Assembly: GCF_004210375.1 (NCBI RefSeq)
Contig: NC_134834.1
Span: 138,107,009-138,171,008, forward strand
DNA length: 64,000 bases
Source: Tachypleus tridentatus
Taxonomy: Eukaryota; Arthropoda; Merostomata; Xiphosura; Limulidae
Reading direction: 5' to 3'
Positions within the stretch are counted from its first letter, which is position 1. Every line of letters begins with the position of its first letter. Below are positions 33,541 through 46,750 of the stretch, in pieces. The notes under the pieces are model-generated. The model was not told where the DNA came from. It saw nothing but the letters and a program-made list of their open reading frames with translations, and did no database searches. The position numbers and the translations under genes were made by a program.

Positions 33541-35890
33541 TATTAATATCAAAGTACATTTTGAACACATATTTACACCCCAATAGAGGCCAATAATGTT
33601 CCACACACTGTGAGATAGTATGATGCAATAAAACTTAATTAAGACAATAAGAAAAAGAGGGATCTAGTAACATGATGCAATAATATAACAAGCACCAATT
33701 CCTAACCAATGAACTACAGAACTAAATTTTCTTTTTTCTAGCTGTTGGTAGAAGAGGCACCAGCCTACACGTGAACTTACTCAAAATATTTATTCAGATT
33801 CCCTGCTTGGCTATTTAGTTGGGTTTAGTATGACCCTTCTTTTTGACCAATATTAGTTGAATTAGAGTCCACCATCTCCTTGTAATTTTGAATGCAGAGT
33901 GATTCCATCTCAGGTCCTTGGTTAAACACCATTTGTTCCAAATCTCCCTATAATACTGGAATCAAATGGAATTTACCTTGCCCATTCAACTGGGAAGTGA
34001 TGATATGTGCTCAAAATTCCAGATGAGATGAGTTCTATTCCCTAAAGTTTATGCCTGGCCAATAGTGATGACAGATCATTTTAAATTCCACCCACAGTAC
34101 ATTAATTAAGTTTTGGGTGAAGAACATACCTGTTATGTATGTAGTGCAATTTTTCCACCAGGGTGCTAATCTTTTGTTGAAATGCCTTGATCTATGCAGA
34201 TTTCTTCTGTATCATAATGCTCTTACTGGCCCTTATTATACCTTATCTGTATGGGATTCTACCTGTTGTGGGAGGGGAGGTAAGCATGTTTTGGAGGTTA
34301 ATATTTTTTTAAACTACAAATTTACTTCCAGTAGTACTTACCTTCTTTCACACTCTCACACCCTTCCTCCTTACTAAGAGCCATTGTTAGAAATTACACA
34401 TTGAGTCAGTCTAAAAAAGGGATAACATGTGAATGTGTTTATATATTGTACCAGGATAGAGGATGCAGAGTGGAAAGTGCCACGATATATATATATTGCC
34501 AAGGCTATAAAAGAATGAAGCAAGAAAAAACAATCAGAAGAGTGCTTTGATGGGCAAAGGAAGAAAACCCTAGCAATCAAGTAATAGTTATAGTGTGAAT
34601 GTGATATTATTGGAAATAAATTTTTAATTTAAGAAAACCTTAATTTGTAAATTTTATTTGCTTTCACAATGATAAATACAAAGTATGCATAAAATTGAAA
34701 AAAGTCTTTAACTCTACTCATCTTTTTGTAATTTAAATGCGCAATTTAGAATGCAAAATTATAACTTGCCCAAAATACAATGGCTTAAAAGAGTTAAGAT
34801 TTAGTGGCTTTCTAAACTATAAATAATAACAAATCTCTCAGCTGGTTAAGATAACTTCCACAGTAGCAACAATCAAACTGAAGGTTAGATAGTTCACAAA
34901 ATTTCATTAGAATGAACTAGCCTTTCAAATAATTCAGTAAATTATAATATTCTATTTTCATTAGTTATAAATATTTCTATGGCAAATTTCACAATTGCTA
35001 ACATTTTTTTAAAAGACAGGATATGATAGGAGTGTGTGATATGTGGATTTGACCTTCTGATTTACATCTCAGCAAAGTAAGAATACTGAAAGCTATACAT
35101 TTATATTATATATTACCAATAAATAAGACATGAGTATATAATTTATGCCAAACTTGAAAGATGATATTAGGATATCAAAATATCTAAAATGGACACTATG
35201 GAGCAAAAACATGTAATTTGATATTGAGAGTTTATTTAAGCTTTTCCTTTTGAAATTAAAATTTATAAGATATCAAAAATTTAAATTACAAACTACATTT
35301 AGATCTCAGTAACAAAACAATGGTCAGTTTGAACTGCATTATCTAAGTACACAATTTTTACTAGTTTTACAAATGTAATGTTAAAATATAATACTCAGTG
35401 GAAATATCTTAGTTTGTAAAAAACTTTCTTTTCTTTCCATAGTATATTAGCTTAAAATTATTTGTTACCTATTTTTAAAACCAGAAAAAATGACTAAATA
35501 TGAAAGAAAAATGTTCTAGACATGTAATAAGGGTATGTTAAAAAACATCAATTTGAGTATGTTTATACTCAAGAGTATAAACTTGCTTTCTTAAGCAAGC
35601 CTTAAGAAATGTTTTTTATTGATAATTATAAGTAAAATATTGTTGTCATTGTTATGTTCTAACTGACATGAAATTTAAAAATGATATTAATATAATAGGC
35701 AAAAGGCTATGTTGATATATCAGTAGAGCTTTAATTAAAAATTTTATTTAATGTAAAGTGCATTCGAGATTCGTAAATCGTTACTAGTTCAACAAATATC
35801 TGATTTTGCTGTGTATTAAAGCCTTTCTACCATACTGCGGGTTGGAATGTTAACTTAAAGAGGGAAGTTTTCAACTTACTTACCCCCAAA
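33541..35890. other. Long AT-rich non-coding region
   Basis: No protein, tRNA-like head or terminal repeat was recognised over more than 2 kb. A short hairpin CTTGCTTTCTTAAGCAAG lies near 35583. Confidence 0.4.
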
Positions 35891-35999
35891 TGATATTACC
35901 TTATTTCTTTATTCTTATTTTTATTTCAATTAATTTTTTTCTTCTTTACTTGAAGAGCAGTCATCTTGCCACAACTGTCTACAGGCAATGAAGAGTGAT

Positions 36000-38900
36000 A
36001 CAGATATGGGGTGTTTTAGGCTTGACAATCCACACCTCATTTTTATAATTTCTATTTCTATATCTATTGTTGCCCATTTATTTGAAAATCACTTGCTAAT
36101 TGGTTTCAAACTCCTATATTCTGCCTAAATATCTTTCAGCTGAATGTTAAATCACATTAGTTTTTCCATTTCTTCTATTTCTTAGGTTGGACTCATTTCA
36201 CTGTATTTACATTTTTCACTAGCACATGGTCTTCTGGGTAATGCAATAGCATTTTCATAGTTTTTGTCCAAGGTGATACACAACACTAAAGTTACACTCT
36301 TGATGAGGATTAGGGGGATCTGTAGATACTGTCTTTGTCAACTATGTGTCTCAGAAAACTAGCCTATTGATGGAAGTCAGCCTAAAGTTTTCTTTCCTCA
36401 ATCATTGTCCATCATAAGCATTATCAATGGTCTTTCCATGTGTGATTATGTCATCCAAGGTAATTCAGAGAGAACATTCTCCACTAGTTGTTAAGATGTA
36501 GCAGGTGCATCATACACAATCCGTATAGTAACCCAACAAATTGCCACAAACTATTTTCTACAATAGAGGTTGTTTTCTCTCTTCTTGCTTTGTGAACTTA
36601 TGCTTAAGATTTAGTGCTGAAAACCATTCTGACTTATGCAGAGCATCCAAACCAGAGTCAACTTTTAATAGTGGGTGGGCATCTTTCTTTATGAGTTCAT
36701 TCACATTCTGATAGACCACATAGAATCTTGTAGATCCATTCTTATTGTTCACAACTAAAATAAGAGATGCTCATGTACCAATACTAGATTCTGTTACTTC
36801 ATGGTTCCCAGAGGTTCTGGAAAAGCTGAAAAATCATAGACTTTGAAAAGTATATTTTTAACTCATGGAGTGTCATTAAGCTTTACATTTTAACAAAATA
36901 AAAGTAAGTAAATATCATTAAAAACATTGACAACATTTAGCACTAATCTCTATAGGTAAAGCTGAAACCCAAATGTGGTAACTTGATATTTCCCTATCAC
37001 GTTTGGCCAATCAGAATTCATCATACTTTTACTTATTTGGTTTCTGGATGAAAGTGAGGCAATTATGCCCGTAAAGCACAAGATTCCTTCGAGTTGACTG
37101 ATAAACCATAAGCTTATATAGGACAGTTTGGTTTCATAGTTGGATTCATCATTTTATCAGACTCATTTTACTGTGCACTGTTTAGAATGTATAAAAATGG
37201 CTAAAATATGTAGAAAGAAGAGCTTGCAGTTCTGAAACTCCTGGTATCGTATGATAATCATTTTCATTGCTTTTGAATTATTTTTACATCATGCCAGGGA
37301 AGTGTAAATATCAGGAGAACTGGAAAGAGAATGAACTCTATAGAATGTAGCTTGAACAAGTTCCTACACATACATATAGCATGCTGCAGCATACTTTCAG
37401 CCTTGGGAACATGGGTGAACCTGCCATTAAATCATACATGGATGGGAAAAAGCATAAAAACAACATGAAGCATATGAACAGCAATCTACACATTAGTTTA
37501 TTCTCAAGTCAGGACAAACCAAGTGCCAGAACAAGTAAGCATGCATGTGCTAACATAACTGAGGATATTTCATCTACAGATGTACTTAGAGCCATCTGTA
37601 CATTTTTCACTAGCAAGTAACTTCACTTGAAAAAAGTGAATAAAATTGTACTCATGTTTCATGAATCTCACAAAAGCAACTTGAATAAAAAGTTAGTGGA
37701 CATTCATGTTAGATACTGGGATCCTGTTGTTGATTGCATTGTATCACATTACCTGCCTATGCTATTGGGATTCCATTTCAAACATTGGAATAAAGAAAAT
37801 AACCCAACTTTTCAGGGATGGACCAACAGTGAACTGGAAGCTGCATTCCTTACTATGTGATAAAATAAAGAAGTTTGAGGCTGCATCACATGGACTAATA
37901 ACATTCGAAGCTGTGGCCATATACAGTTCACAGCTCCTTTAAAAATGGTTGGGAAAAGTCACAGTTTGGTGCAGCTAAACTAATTAAACCCGTATACTGA
38001 TTATTCAAAAGATAGTCCAGCACAAAGGGATAACTACGTAACTATTACTGGATCATGAGTCTTTTCACTCCAGTTTTGTGGCCATTGTTGGCTCAAGAAT
38101 AGACCTGTTACTGCAAGATCCATTAAGATATAGCCAAATGTATTACAGCTGAACGAGGAAAGAAGAATGAATATTTTAGCCAGTCACATCTTACTGTCAA
38201 AGAGATAGTGCTAGATAAGTTTACCATGGCTCAACTTGCATTCTCTGAGACTATAGCAAGTACTTTTGCACCATTTCTATATATTTTAGAGTTCCTGTCC
38301 CCTGGCACCATTTATCTCTGGTCACCTTGAACAATACATCACGAAATTGATGAAACTATTTATTAATGATGACATTTGATATACTGCCAGCTCAAGTGTT
38401 ACAAAACTCCTGAAAATAGATGTGCCAGGCTAATAATTATGTCAACTACAAGAAGACTGACCTTGGGTTTAAAAGCTAGTTTGTATGACAAAACATAGAC
38501 ATTAGAAAGACATCATATTATGAGCTAACATGTTTTAATTTAGATAACTTAGAAGTTAATACTGAATACAGTCATTTGAGGTGAACATTTTGATTGTTAT
38601 TGTTTTCATGCTTTGATGTTTTGAATTGCACTTAAACAGTTACTATGAGAATGTCAGAAAGACATCATATTATGGGTTGATGTGCTTTATTTAACTTAGT
38701 AGGTATTGACTTATTTTGAGGTTCTAATTCTTTGATATTGGTGTTAATTTGTCTTGGAGAATACTGACTTGAATAAATATATATGTCACTGAGTCTATTT
38801 TTGTTATTTTTACTATATTTGTATGCTTGAAGTATATAAAAATCCTGAAAAGTTAATAATAGGATATATAAACCATGAAAAATCATTGAATATGATAAAA

Positions 38901-39700
38901 GAAAGTCATGAAACCTAGTCCACTTTTATGTGAAAGTACCCTGTAATGCTTATTTTTTGTCAGGGCTTCTATCTCTAAAAACTTCGGCCTGCTTTGCAAG
39001 TGGTAATCATCTAGCTAATTGCTGTACTGGAGCTGTATTTCTTGTAACAATCATATGAGGTTTTTAATTTTTTGGACCTTCCATGGGTATATAAATAGAT
39101 GCGAGTTGTACGTGTTGTAAAACTTACTTCAGATCCAATGACATGTGGTTCCACTAGAGAATGTATCTTGATATTCTGTGGGCAAGTCATGTTAGTTACT
39201 TGAATGTAACTCACACAGTTCCAGTTATACAGTTCTTGTAATTGAAGTTGCAAGCTGTCCTTATACAAAAATTTGATATCAAACTTTCTGTATTTTGTCT
39301 CAAAGGTGACTACTGATGTTCTTTGTTGTGTAAGTGTTACCTTTATAGCAGCTTCACATCTTGCTATGTTCTTTCCAGACTTTACTCAAATTTTATAGTT
39401 CATTGTGTTTTTGGCCTGATTATGATATATTTACTCTTACAATCCATGTGAGTGGTTCCGACCATTAATCTCATAGGACATGCTGGAGTGTTTGGTTTTA
39501 CAGTTCTCCAATTACTAAATGTAAATTTGTTCCTAATACTTCCTGTTTTGCTCCTTGATAGTACAATGATTGCTTTCCTTGTCGCCACTGGAAGTTCAAC
39601 CTTTGTTGTACTAATTGCCATGTAGTACCACAGATTTCCTGATCATGGACTGGAAAACAGCCACATAAAATATCCAGGAAAGGTAATTAGGCAAATCTTT
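36000..39700 (-). mobile_element. Ty3/Gypsy pol fossil, interrupted by a DNA transposon
   Basis: Two minus-strand segments are recognisable. Around 39620-39000 lies a region resembling the protease-to-RT linker of Gypsy pol. Around 36850-36300 lies reverse transcriptase (DGSTRFYVVYQNVNEL type and the LDALH...WFS.L.L block). Their order fits one minus-strand element, with the plus-strand hAT-like gene at 37291-38480 lying between them. No LTR was found. It is an old fossil with many breaks. Limits are approximate. Confidence 0.6.
37291..38480 (+). pseudogene. hAT-like transposase gene (MPGKCK family), decayed
   Basis: From ATG 37291: MPGKCKYQENWKENELYRM, a worn zinc finger (FSLGNMGEPAIKSYMDGKKH), a Ser/Lys linker, VLMFHESHKSNLNKKLVDIH, VRYWD, MLLGFHFKH, DGPTVNWKLHSLLCDKI, then KFTMAQLAFSETIASTFAPF and NYVNYKKTDLGFK. 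This order matches a widespread metazoan hAT-related transposase family with a C2H2-like finger and an RNase-H-type core. Several frameshifts and stops (for example at 37348 and 37618) show it is inactive. Inverted repeats were not identified. Confidence 0.7.
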
Positions 39701-40113
39701 TAAAATTTTCCACAATTTTAGCCAAGGTTTCTTCTTTCTACCTTATCATATTCTGAAACTATGCTCTGGATACTTCCTTTTAGTGTGTCATTCTTAACCT
39801 ATTGGATAAGGCAGCTACTAATTCTTGATAGTTAGGTCTCTCAATTAAAAAGTTAAATAATGCCCTTAAAGTCATCTTTCTAAAACTCTTGCCATATGGG
39901 CATCATTTTGTGCATGTCAAGAACTTTTACTGAATTACATTAAAATTTAATTAAATATTAATCATGACAATCAAGTAATTAGTAATTTATGTAATATAAT
40001 AGTATATACAAACAGCATTTATACTACTAATATGCTGAGTTATTATAACTTCCAGTTTTTGAATACATTTTTATATTAAGACTATCAGAATTTCTGTTGT
40101 CTCATACGTTTAG
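39701..40113. other. Non-coding, upstream of ACK exon
   Basis: AT-rich; ends in the pyrimidine-rich tract TTTCTGTTGTCTCATACG before the acceptor. Confidence 0.3.
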
Positions 40114-40168
40114 GATACAAGAAGGACTAACCAAAGAAACAGATTCGGATGAAATACATATTATTCAG
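40114..40168 (+). CDS. Penultimate exon of ACK-type tyrosine kinase (candidate)
   Basis: A 55-base exon between CGTTTAG and CAG|GTGTTAG encodes IQEGLTKETDSDEIHIIQ after a split first codon. It ends in phase 0, which is the phase needed by the terminal exon at 44983. The acidic helix-like stretch just before a UBA domain fits the ACK layout. Support comes from splice sites and phase rather than residue identity, so this is moderate. Confidence 0.45.
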
Positions 40169-41216
40169 GTGTTAGCTAAAAATGTATATCATCTGTTTGT
40201 TCTTGAAAACTTACCACATGGTTAATTTGCTTGATTTGTTAGAAATATTAATATATAAATATGTTATTATTTCATAAATGTTAATTCATACTTCCAGTAA
40301 CACATTTTTTATAACTAAGTTAGCAATCCCTATTCATTACTCTGAATTTTGATGTGATAGATTTTTTTTGTACTGAATTACAGCCAACTTTAGAGTTAAT
40401 TCAAAGTTAAGGTAAATTTTCTGAAAGATAAACAAGAGTTGACAAATTACATTTATGTTTTTTGTGTTGCACTAAATGCAGTAATGTTGAAAAGATGTTA
40501 GCCAGTATTTATAGTAAAAGTAGCATTCTGTTTCTTATGTATTTTCAGAGTATAATGTTTTGATTTGATAAAATAAAAGCTGTTAATAAGTAGTTGAAAC
40601 TTACTTAATATATTTTGTCACTAAACAAAAAACAGCATAGAGGGTGTAATTATTTTAAGCTAGGTAACACAGATATCATGATCAAAAATTTTAATTCTGA
40701 GATAGCAACTCACCCCCATATACAGATTAGCTATTTTCCTCATAAGTCTGCCAAAGATAGTGCATGCCATTATCCTTGAGGCAACTCCCACCTTATTTCA
40801 TGGGATTTTACATGATTATATCATGTGAAAAAGCTCTTCATCAAGAAAAGGATGACACACACTTCCATGCATACTAACATACTTTTGTTTCAAAAGTTTT
40901 ATTTTTTTTATTGTGAATCCTCAAATGCAATTGGTTTATACTTATTCCCAAGTATGGAATATTGTTCACAAATACGACATATTTTTGCAGTGGCTTTGGA
41001 AGCTTATTAACTGTCAGGGTCTTTGAACCCATTGTTCAACTTGTGGTTTATCACCAGCTAACTGAACCTCTACTTCTTTCTCAGCAGCCAAATTTCTTTC
41101 TCCTCACTCAGGAATGACCTATTGGACTATAATTACCTGATTGGCTTTGGATAATACTTTATCATTCATGAAACAACCTTAACCTTTCTATCTCTTTCTC
41201 TATTTCCTTCTTAGAG
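40169..41216 (+). other. Intron of the ACK-like gene
   Basis: AT-rich, no internal features. Confidence 0.35.
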
Positions 41217-41471
41217 GGCCAAACATGGCCAGGTGATTAGAGTGCTTGACTTGTATTTGAGAGTCGTAGGCTAAATTCTCTGTCACACCAAACTTGCCTT
41301 TTCAACTATGAGAATATTATAATGTTATGGTCAACCCTACTATTAATTAGTAAAAGAGTAGTCCAATAGTTGGCAGGGGGTGGGGATAACTAGCTGCCTT
41401 CCCTTCAGTTTTTCACTGTTAAACTGGAAATGATTACTGCAGATAGCTCTTGTACAAACTTCAAAACAACT
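41217..41471 (+). repeat. SINE family A, old copy
   Basis: Begins GGGCCAAACATGGCCAGGTG. The B-box is worn (CTAAATTCTC) and the body is diverged but colinear. It is visibly older than most other family A copies. Confidence 0.8.
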
Positions 41472-44160
41472 CACATCCTTCTTAGGTATGTTCTTTTCCA
41501 TCTCTGTTGCCTCATGTTTAATATTTCTTATATTCTCACTTTCTGAGCCATGATTTTTGGATTTATTTTATCATTTCTCCTTGCTTGTTACTAGGTTTTA
41601 TACTGTTTCCTTTATATAGTAGCTTCTTTTTCATGGTCAAATGTTCTGATTCCCCATTTTCAGATTTTTTCTTTTTCTTTTTACCCTTCTGTATTCCTAC
41701 TTCTAACTCCATTTTTTTTATCTGAGAACCTTAATGCATATGGTAGTTTCTTCAACATTCATTCCTTTCTCTGTTTGGCCTCTTCCACTTGTTCTGTCTT
41801 ATGCTCCCATACTCTCTTTCCCTGCAGTCAAGACTCTGTATTGGGTTAGATACCTCTTTGCTGTACATCTTCCTTATTGTATACTTATTATTCATGTGGC
41901 TTTCTTTTATTACTCAGCTGTTTTCAGTAGCATCCCTTTTTGCCTGGTAACCTGGTCTGAGATTACACAACTTTTTTACTTATTACCTTCCCAGATGTGT
42001 TCTCTTTCTCAACCTTACCCTTTAATCCTATTTCTTATTTTCATCAGTCTTCTTCTCACCTTTCATTCCAGATTCTAGATTTTTTTTCATCTTCCTCTAC
42101 CAGAAGACATTAACCCAGTTTGTGATTGGCCATGGTCAATGCATCAGATATCTTCCTACATGACTCTCTTAGCCTGCTCTACTTTGTTTTCTTTGTCTTA
42201 CCCATCTGTTTTGTATCATCCAATTCCTCTCTGACTCACTGTCATCCCCTTTTATATTCACTGGTATTTTAATGACTTTCATATATCATATTCACTACCT
42301 ATGGCTGGCATCCATTTCACCACATCTGTTATCACATTCTCAGATGTTTGATCTTCTCATGTATCCCTTCTTTCATGGTGGCTGTTTGGTTGAGAGGCTA
42401 ATCTTGGGATACAAGTCCTCTCTCACTTCCACTCAGTGTAAAGTACCTCTGATGTTTTCTTGTATCATTTAACTTCGATCTTCCTTCTCTACCTATATGC
42501 TATTACATATCTAGTAACCAGGTTTTACACTTCTCATTCTTTCCTTAAAATGAAAGGTTCTTTCACTTTTGGGGACTCTGGGATTCCTAGGATCCCTCTT
42601 ACATTAGACTTTTGGACCTAAGGTTTTCTTTCTTAGGGTTCTTTGGCTTTTTTTTTTTCAAGAAATTATCATAGTGACTGAACCCTACTCATAATTATTC
42701 CCTTACCACTTCTCAAACCGGATCTTTCCCTTTTTCAATGCTTCTATCTTTCATTGATGTACATTTGTCAATGAGGACTGGACTTCTGATGCTTAGGCTC
42801 TGGACAAGAGTATACATCATTGTGCTCAACCTTTTCACTCTTCCTCAAGCATGTTCCCACCTTTTGCCATACTGATGATTCATTTTATCAAGCTTCACAT
42901 AGCCTATTCCATGGTATTTTCCTGCTCTGATCATCATTCTTTACTCCTTTCCCAGGGGTCTTTTTGTTTTAGCATTAACAATACACTTCCCCCCATTCAC
43001 ATCCTCCGTCAGGAGTTTCAATCATGGTGGCATACCACCTCTTTTCATTTACTCCATGTTCTATAAAAGAAATAAACTCTACACTCTCAAATCTTCTGTG
43101 GGGTTTACCCTTGGTTGGATACTTGATTTTTTTTACCCTTCTCAATTTCAGGCTTTCTCTCTTATGGTTCTCCACTCCTCATCCTTAGTCTCTGGCTGTA
43201 ACTATCTCAGCCAGGTCTGGTCTAATTTCTTTCTCTGTACCTACTCTCCTATCATCACCTTCTTATGGGCTTTGAATTTATATAAATCCTTGAGCTGTAT
43301 TGTTGGAACCTCTTTAACCACTTTGGCCTTGGTCTGCTTGATATTTTGATTCCCCTTCTTCATTCCATTATCTGCTCTCTCTCTCTTGCTTCTCCCACTT
43401 CCTTTCTTCACAGAAGGGTATCCTTCTTCAACCTTCATGCATGGAAGTTGCCTAATCTATTCCCTATTGGTCTGGACTTTCCATCAAGGTGACATTAATT
43501 TTGTCATATTCTTGTCATCATTTCACTGTATTTGTGTATAATTATGTGTAGCAAGTCTTTTGTTCTTCTGCCAACCCTTTTTTCTGACAATAATTCTCTG
43601 TACCATCTTTCTGTCTTTATTACCATAATTTATGTAATAGTTACTATCTCTGTGTGCCAAAGGCCAATATCTTTTTCTACTTGTCACTTGGCCTTGTTCA
43701 TGGCTCCTCTCCTTTTCCAACAGTAAAAGGTGATATTTTTTCCTTTCCTCTTCATTATGATCTGCTCTTTTGTTATCCTCAAGTCTCCTTGCCTTACTGA
43801 GACTTTAATTAGGTTTTGCAAATTATTGTGCATACCCCATTTGAGTAGTTGACTTTCTGGCTTTTCTACTATCTTTCTCTCTTCATTTGTTTCCTCCCAC
43901 TTCTCTCTTATGGTTGCCATTATTTTAATATATTTGAATGCTTCTTACACCCTCACTTATGCTTACCTCTCCTTGGATTGATCCTTCTTTTATGATGGAT
44001 TTCTCTGTAATTGGACTGTTGAAATAGGCGCTTGGAAACAGTTGCCCACTTAAAATATACAAATTAAAAAAAAAAAACCCGAAGGAATTAGCATTGTAGT
44101 TTAAATATGACAGCCTTACAAAAGAGGCTTTTGCAACTACATTGCCATTCATTAGGTAGA
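41472..44160 (+). other. 2.6-kb pyrimidine-rich tract, possible decayed element
   Basis: The plus strand is dominated by C and T (runs such as TTTTTCTTTTTCTTTTTACC). Open stretches rich in Ser/Phe/Leu occur on plus, and Lys/Glu/Arg-rich ones on minus. A purine-rich coding strand on minus or a worn element would look like this, but no domain could be matched. The likeliest site is within the ACK intron. Confidence 0.35.
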
Positions 44161-44982
44161 GGATGACATGGTAAAATTAATTGATTTAATAATGCTCATT
44201 CATAATGTTTGCTTAATGTTGGAATCTGTATTTTGAAACTTCATTTCACTGTAATTCTACTGTTGCAACATCTAGCAAAACGAAAGGGGCCTTAAACTTA
44301 CCTCAGTCACAAAAAAGAGGCATATTTGGGGATTTGAAAGACTGTCTTTTTAAACAGTAATTGCTAGAAGTATGAGAGATATAATGAGTGTTTTGTCTGT
44401 CATAGTCTGTGTATTTAGGTATTACAATCTTCTCAATTATTAGTCTTTATCATAAGTTTCCACAAGCAAATGTTACATAAGACATTAGTTGTAAGTGCTA
44501 TAATTGATTTCATACCCTCTCTACTTTTGAAAAAGTTAGTAAAAATTTATGAAATTTTAAATTACATATTGTATATAAAGTCTGTAAACTCTAAACAGAG
44601 AATACTTTCATAATTTCATGGTAATATATTAAATAATAACAAAAAATCTTTAATATACATATGTTTTTTTTACTCTGAAGGAAATGAAAATACATTTAAC
44701 TTCAAAAATACTTTGGATTAATGAGTAAAAGAAATTATTTACAATAATGTATTATAATTTTATATGAACTTATAAAAGGTGAAGCTGTAATGACATACTT
44801 CCGCATATTCTTCAAACTGTAATTAATGAGATAGGCTTACTAAATAAATGCTGGTATTTTAATTTGTATCATACGTGTGTTTCATTTTTGAAATGTAGTT
44901 ATAATTTTTACCTTAAGTGGAAGTATAAAAAATCAAAGAATTTGATTATAAGTATTTTTTTGTCTTTGTTTTTGTTTATCAG
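44161..44982 (+). other. Intron DNA before the ACK terminal exon
   Basis: AT-rich, ending in the pyrimidine tract TTTTTTTGTCTTTG before TATCAG. Confidence 0.35.
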
Positions 44983-45201
44983 AATGTTACACCAGAAGAG
45001 TATATCATAGTACTCAGACACACAGATTGGGATGTGCACAAAGCTGTAAAGGTTCTGCAACTTCAGCTCACAGTAAACATCCAGAACCTTTATGTAGAAG
45101 ATTTCAAGCAAGCATTGATATTTTGTAACTGGGATATTCAACATGCAGCAGACTTCTTGTTTGCACACTGCATCACAGGAGAAGACACCACAGAACTCTA
45201 A
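44983..45201 (+). CDS. Terminal exon of ACK-type (Cdc42-associated) tyrosine kinase, UBA-like domain
   Basis: After the acceptor TTTATCAG, 72 codons end at TAA 45199-45201. The residues VTPEEYIIVLRHTDWDVHKA, VKVLQ, then DFKQALIFCNWDIQHAADFL form the two-repeat helix pattern of the C-terminal UBA-like domain of ACK/TNK2 proteins (family pattern V..EE...AL..H.W.V..AV.YLK...L......C...L...W.LE.A...L). In that family the domain binds ubiquitin and controls kinase turnover. Kinase, SH3 and CRIB exons were not found in the window and should lie upstream in large introns or outside. The match is from memory of the family. Confidence 0.65.
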   Translation, partial: NVTPEEYIIVLRHTDWDVHKAVKVLQLQLTVNIQNLYVEDFKQALIFCNWDIQHAADFLFAHCITGEDTTEL

Positions 45202-46750
45202 TATTTACTCATTATGGTGTTAATCATATCATTATTCATTGAAGCAACACTGTCATGATACAACCATGTAGAATTTTTATGTAATAGTAACTATCTCTGT
45301 GTGCCAAAGGCCAATATCTTTTTTTTTATTAATTATGAAAGAAGATGTACAAAAGATACTAATCTAAAACAAAACATACATCTGTGGCATTATTTTTGTA
45401 CTTGTACTCTTTTTTTTTATAGAATATCACATTATAGGAGTTACCTTATGTTCTAAAGTCTGAATATTAAAAAGTATCATGTATCCATATTTTGTATTTT
45501 AATATTTAACAAGCTAATGCTTAGGTTTGTGAACTTATATTTTTGTTTTCACTATCAGTCAATGTTAGCATGTTTTATAAGAACAGTATTATTAAAATAA
45601 GCTTTGACAATTTCATGAACCTGGTCACATAAAGGCTTCACAGTATTTGTAAAAGAAAGTAAATTCTAATCTGACAAAGCAAACTGAGTTGCAGCACTTT
45701 CTGTTGTTTTTTTAAAGAGTTCAGTATGTTTTACACTAAATAAATATAATGATTGGTAAAGTTATTGAATAAGAAGGATAGAGACGTTTTGTATCTCTGT
45801 TTTTAAAATCATGATACCATGTCTTTAAATGTGTAATCTCACAAAGATAATACTGTATGAAAAGGATCAAGGATTGAACCACTTTGAAGAACCATTTGTT
45901 TAATCCATTGATCATAAAAATTTTCTTCAAGTAAAACTGATCGATCTGAAAAATAAATTACCAAGACTTTGGTATATGTGTTTGATGAGAACAGTTATAG
46001 TTTTTTTTTTAAATAGTATTTATATAAGTGAAGGAAATACACTCATATGCATTTCAGAATGGCTGGTATAGGTGATACTGATTAAACTAATGGTTTAATC
46101 ATAAAAACTTTATACTTCCAAGAAAGTTTTCACTGACATTTGAAATAGTACATTGATTTATATTTCAGCCTTATGGAGAAATGAAAACAAGTTTCCCTTG
46201 CATAATATTTGTATCCAAAAAGTATATTTTCTGAATAGTTTAAGTATCTATATATTTAATCAGTATGTTAATTTTAGATTAAAAAGACTTATTTGTTATA
46301 TATATATATATATATCTGTGTGCATGTGTGTGTGTGTATATTTATGTAACATTGTACTATTTTGAATACTAACATAAAAATTTGCATAAAATTAAGTTTG
46401 AAATATATTATTTTTTTATAAGTGACCTGCTTTTTCCAATAATTTCCTTTTTATGAACTTTTAGTTCTAGTCAAAATATAAGATTTTAATAACAAATAAT
46501 TAAAATAAAAAATGCCTGTTTATATTATTGTAACCTAACTGTAAGGGTTATAAATAAATTTGAAGAATTTCTAATGTTGAAAACTTAAAAAAAAAAAGAG
46601 TTGAGGTGGTGTCAAAACATTGTGTATACAATAAGTTTAAGAGGTTCAGTATTTTAATAAATATTTGTGTAGTTAAACCTAGAAAAAATCTTTGTAATAA
46701 GTGTCTAATATGTATGAAAAATGAAATAAACAGTTATGAGAGCTTAAAAC
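45202..46750 (+). other. Probable 3' UTR of the ACK-like gene
   Basis: No frame is present. Several AATAAA signals occur (near 45741, 45952, 46551 and 46727). A 45-base duplicate of 43631-43675 lies at 45279-45325. A (TA)n/(TG)n tract is at 46293-46340. The true poly(A) site is unknown. Confidence 0.4.
46293..46340. repeat. (TA)n(TG)n microsatellite
   Basis: Alternating TA repeats followed by imperfect TG repeats. Confidence 0.85.

Noticed and set aside
41734-42078. 114-codon plus-strand frame as a membrane protein gene
   Set aside because: Hydrophobicity follows from the T/C-rich composition of the whole tract; no start context, splice sites or family match.
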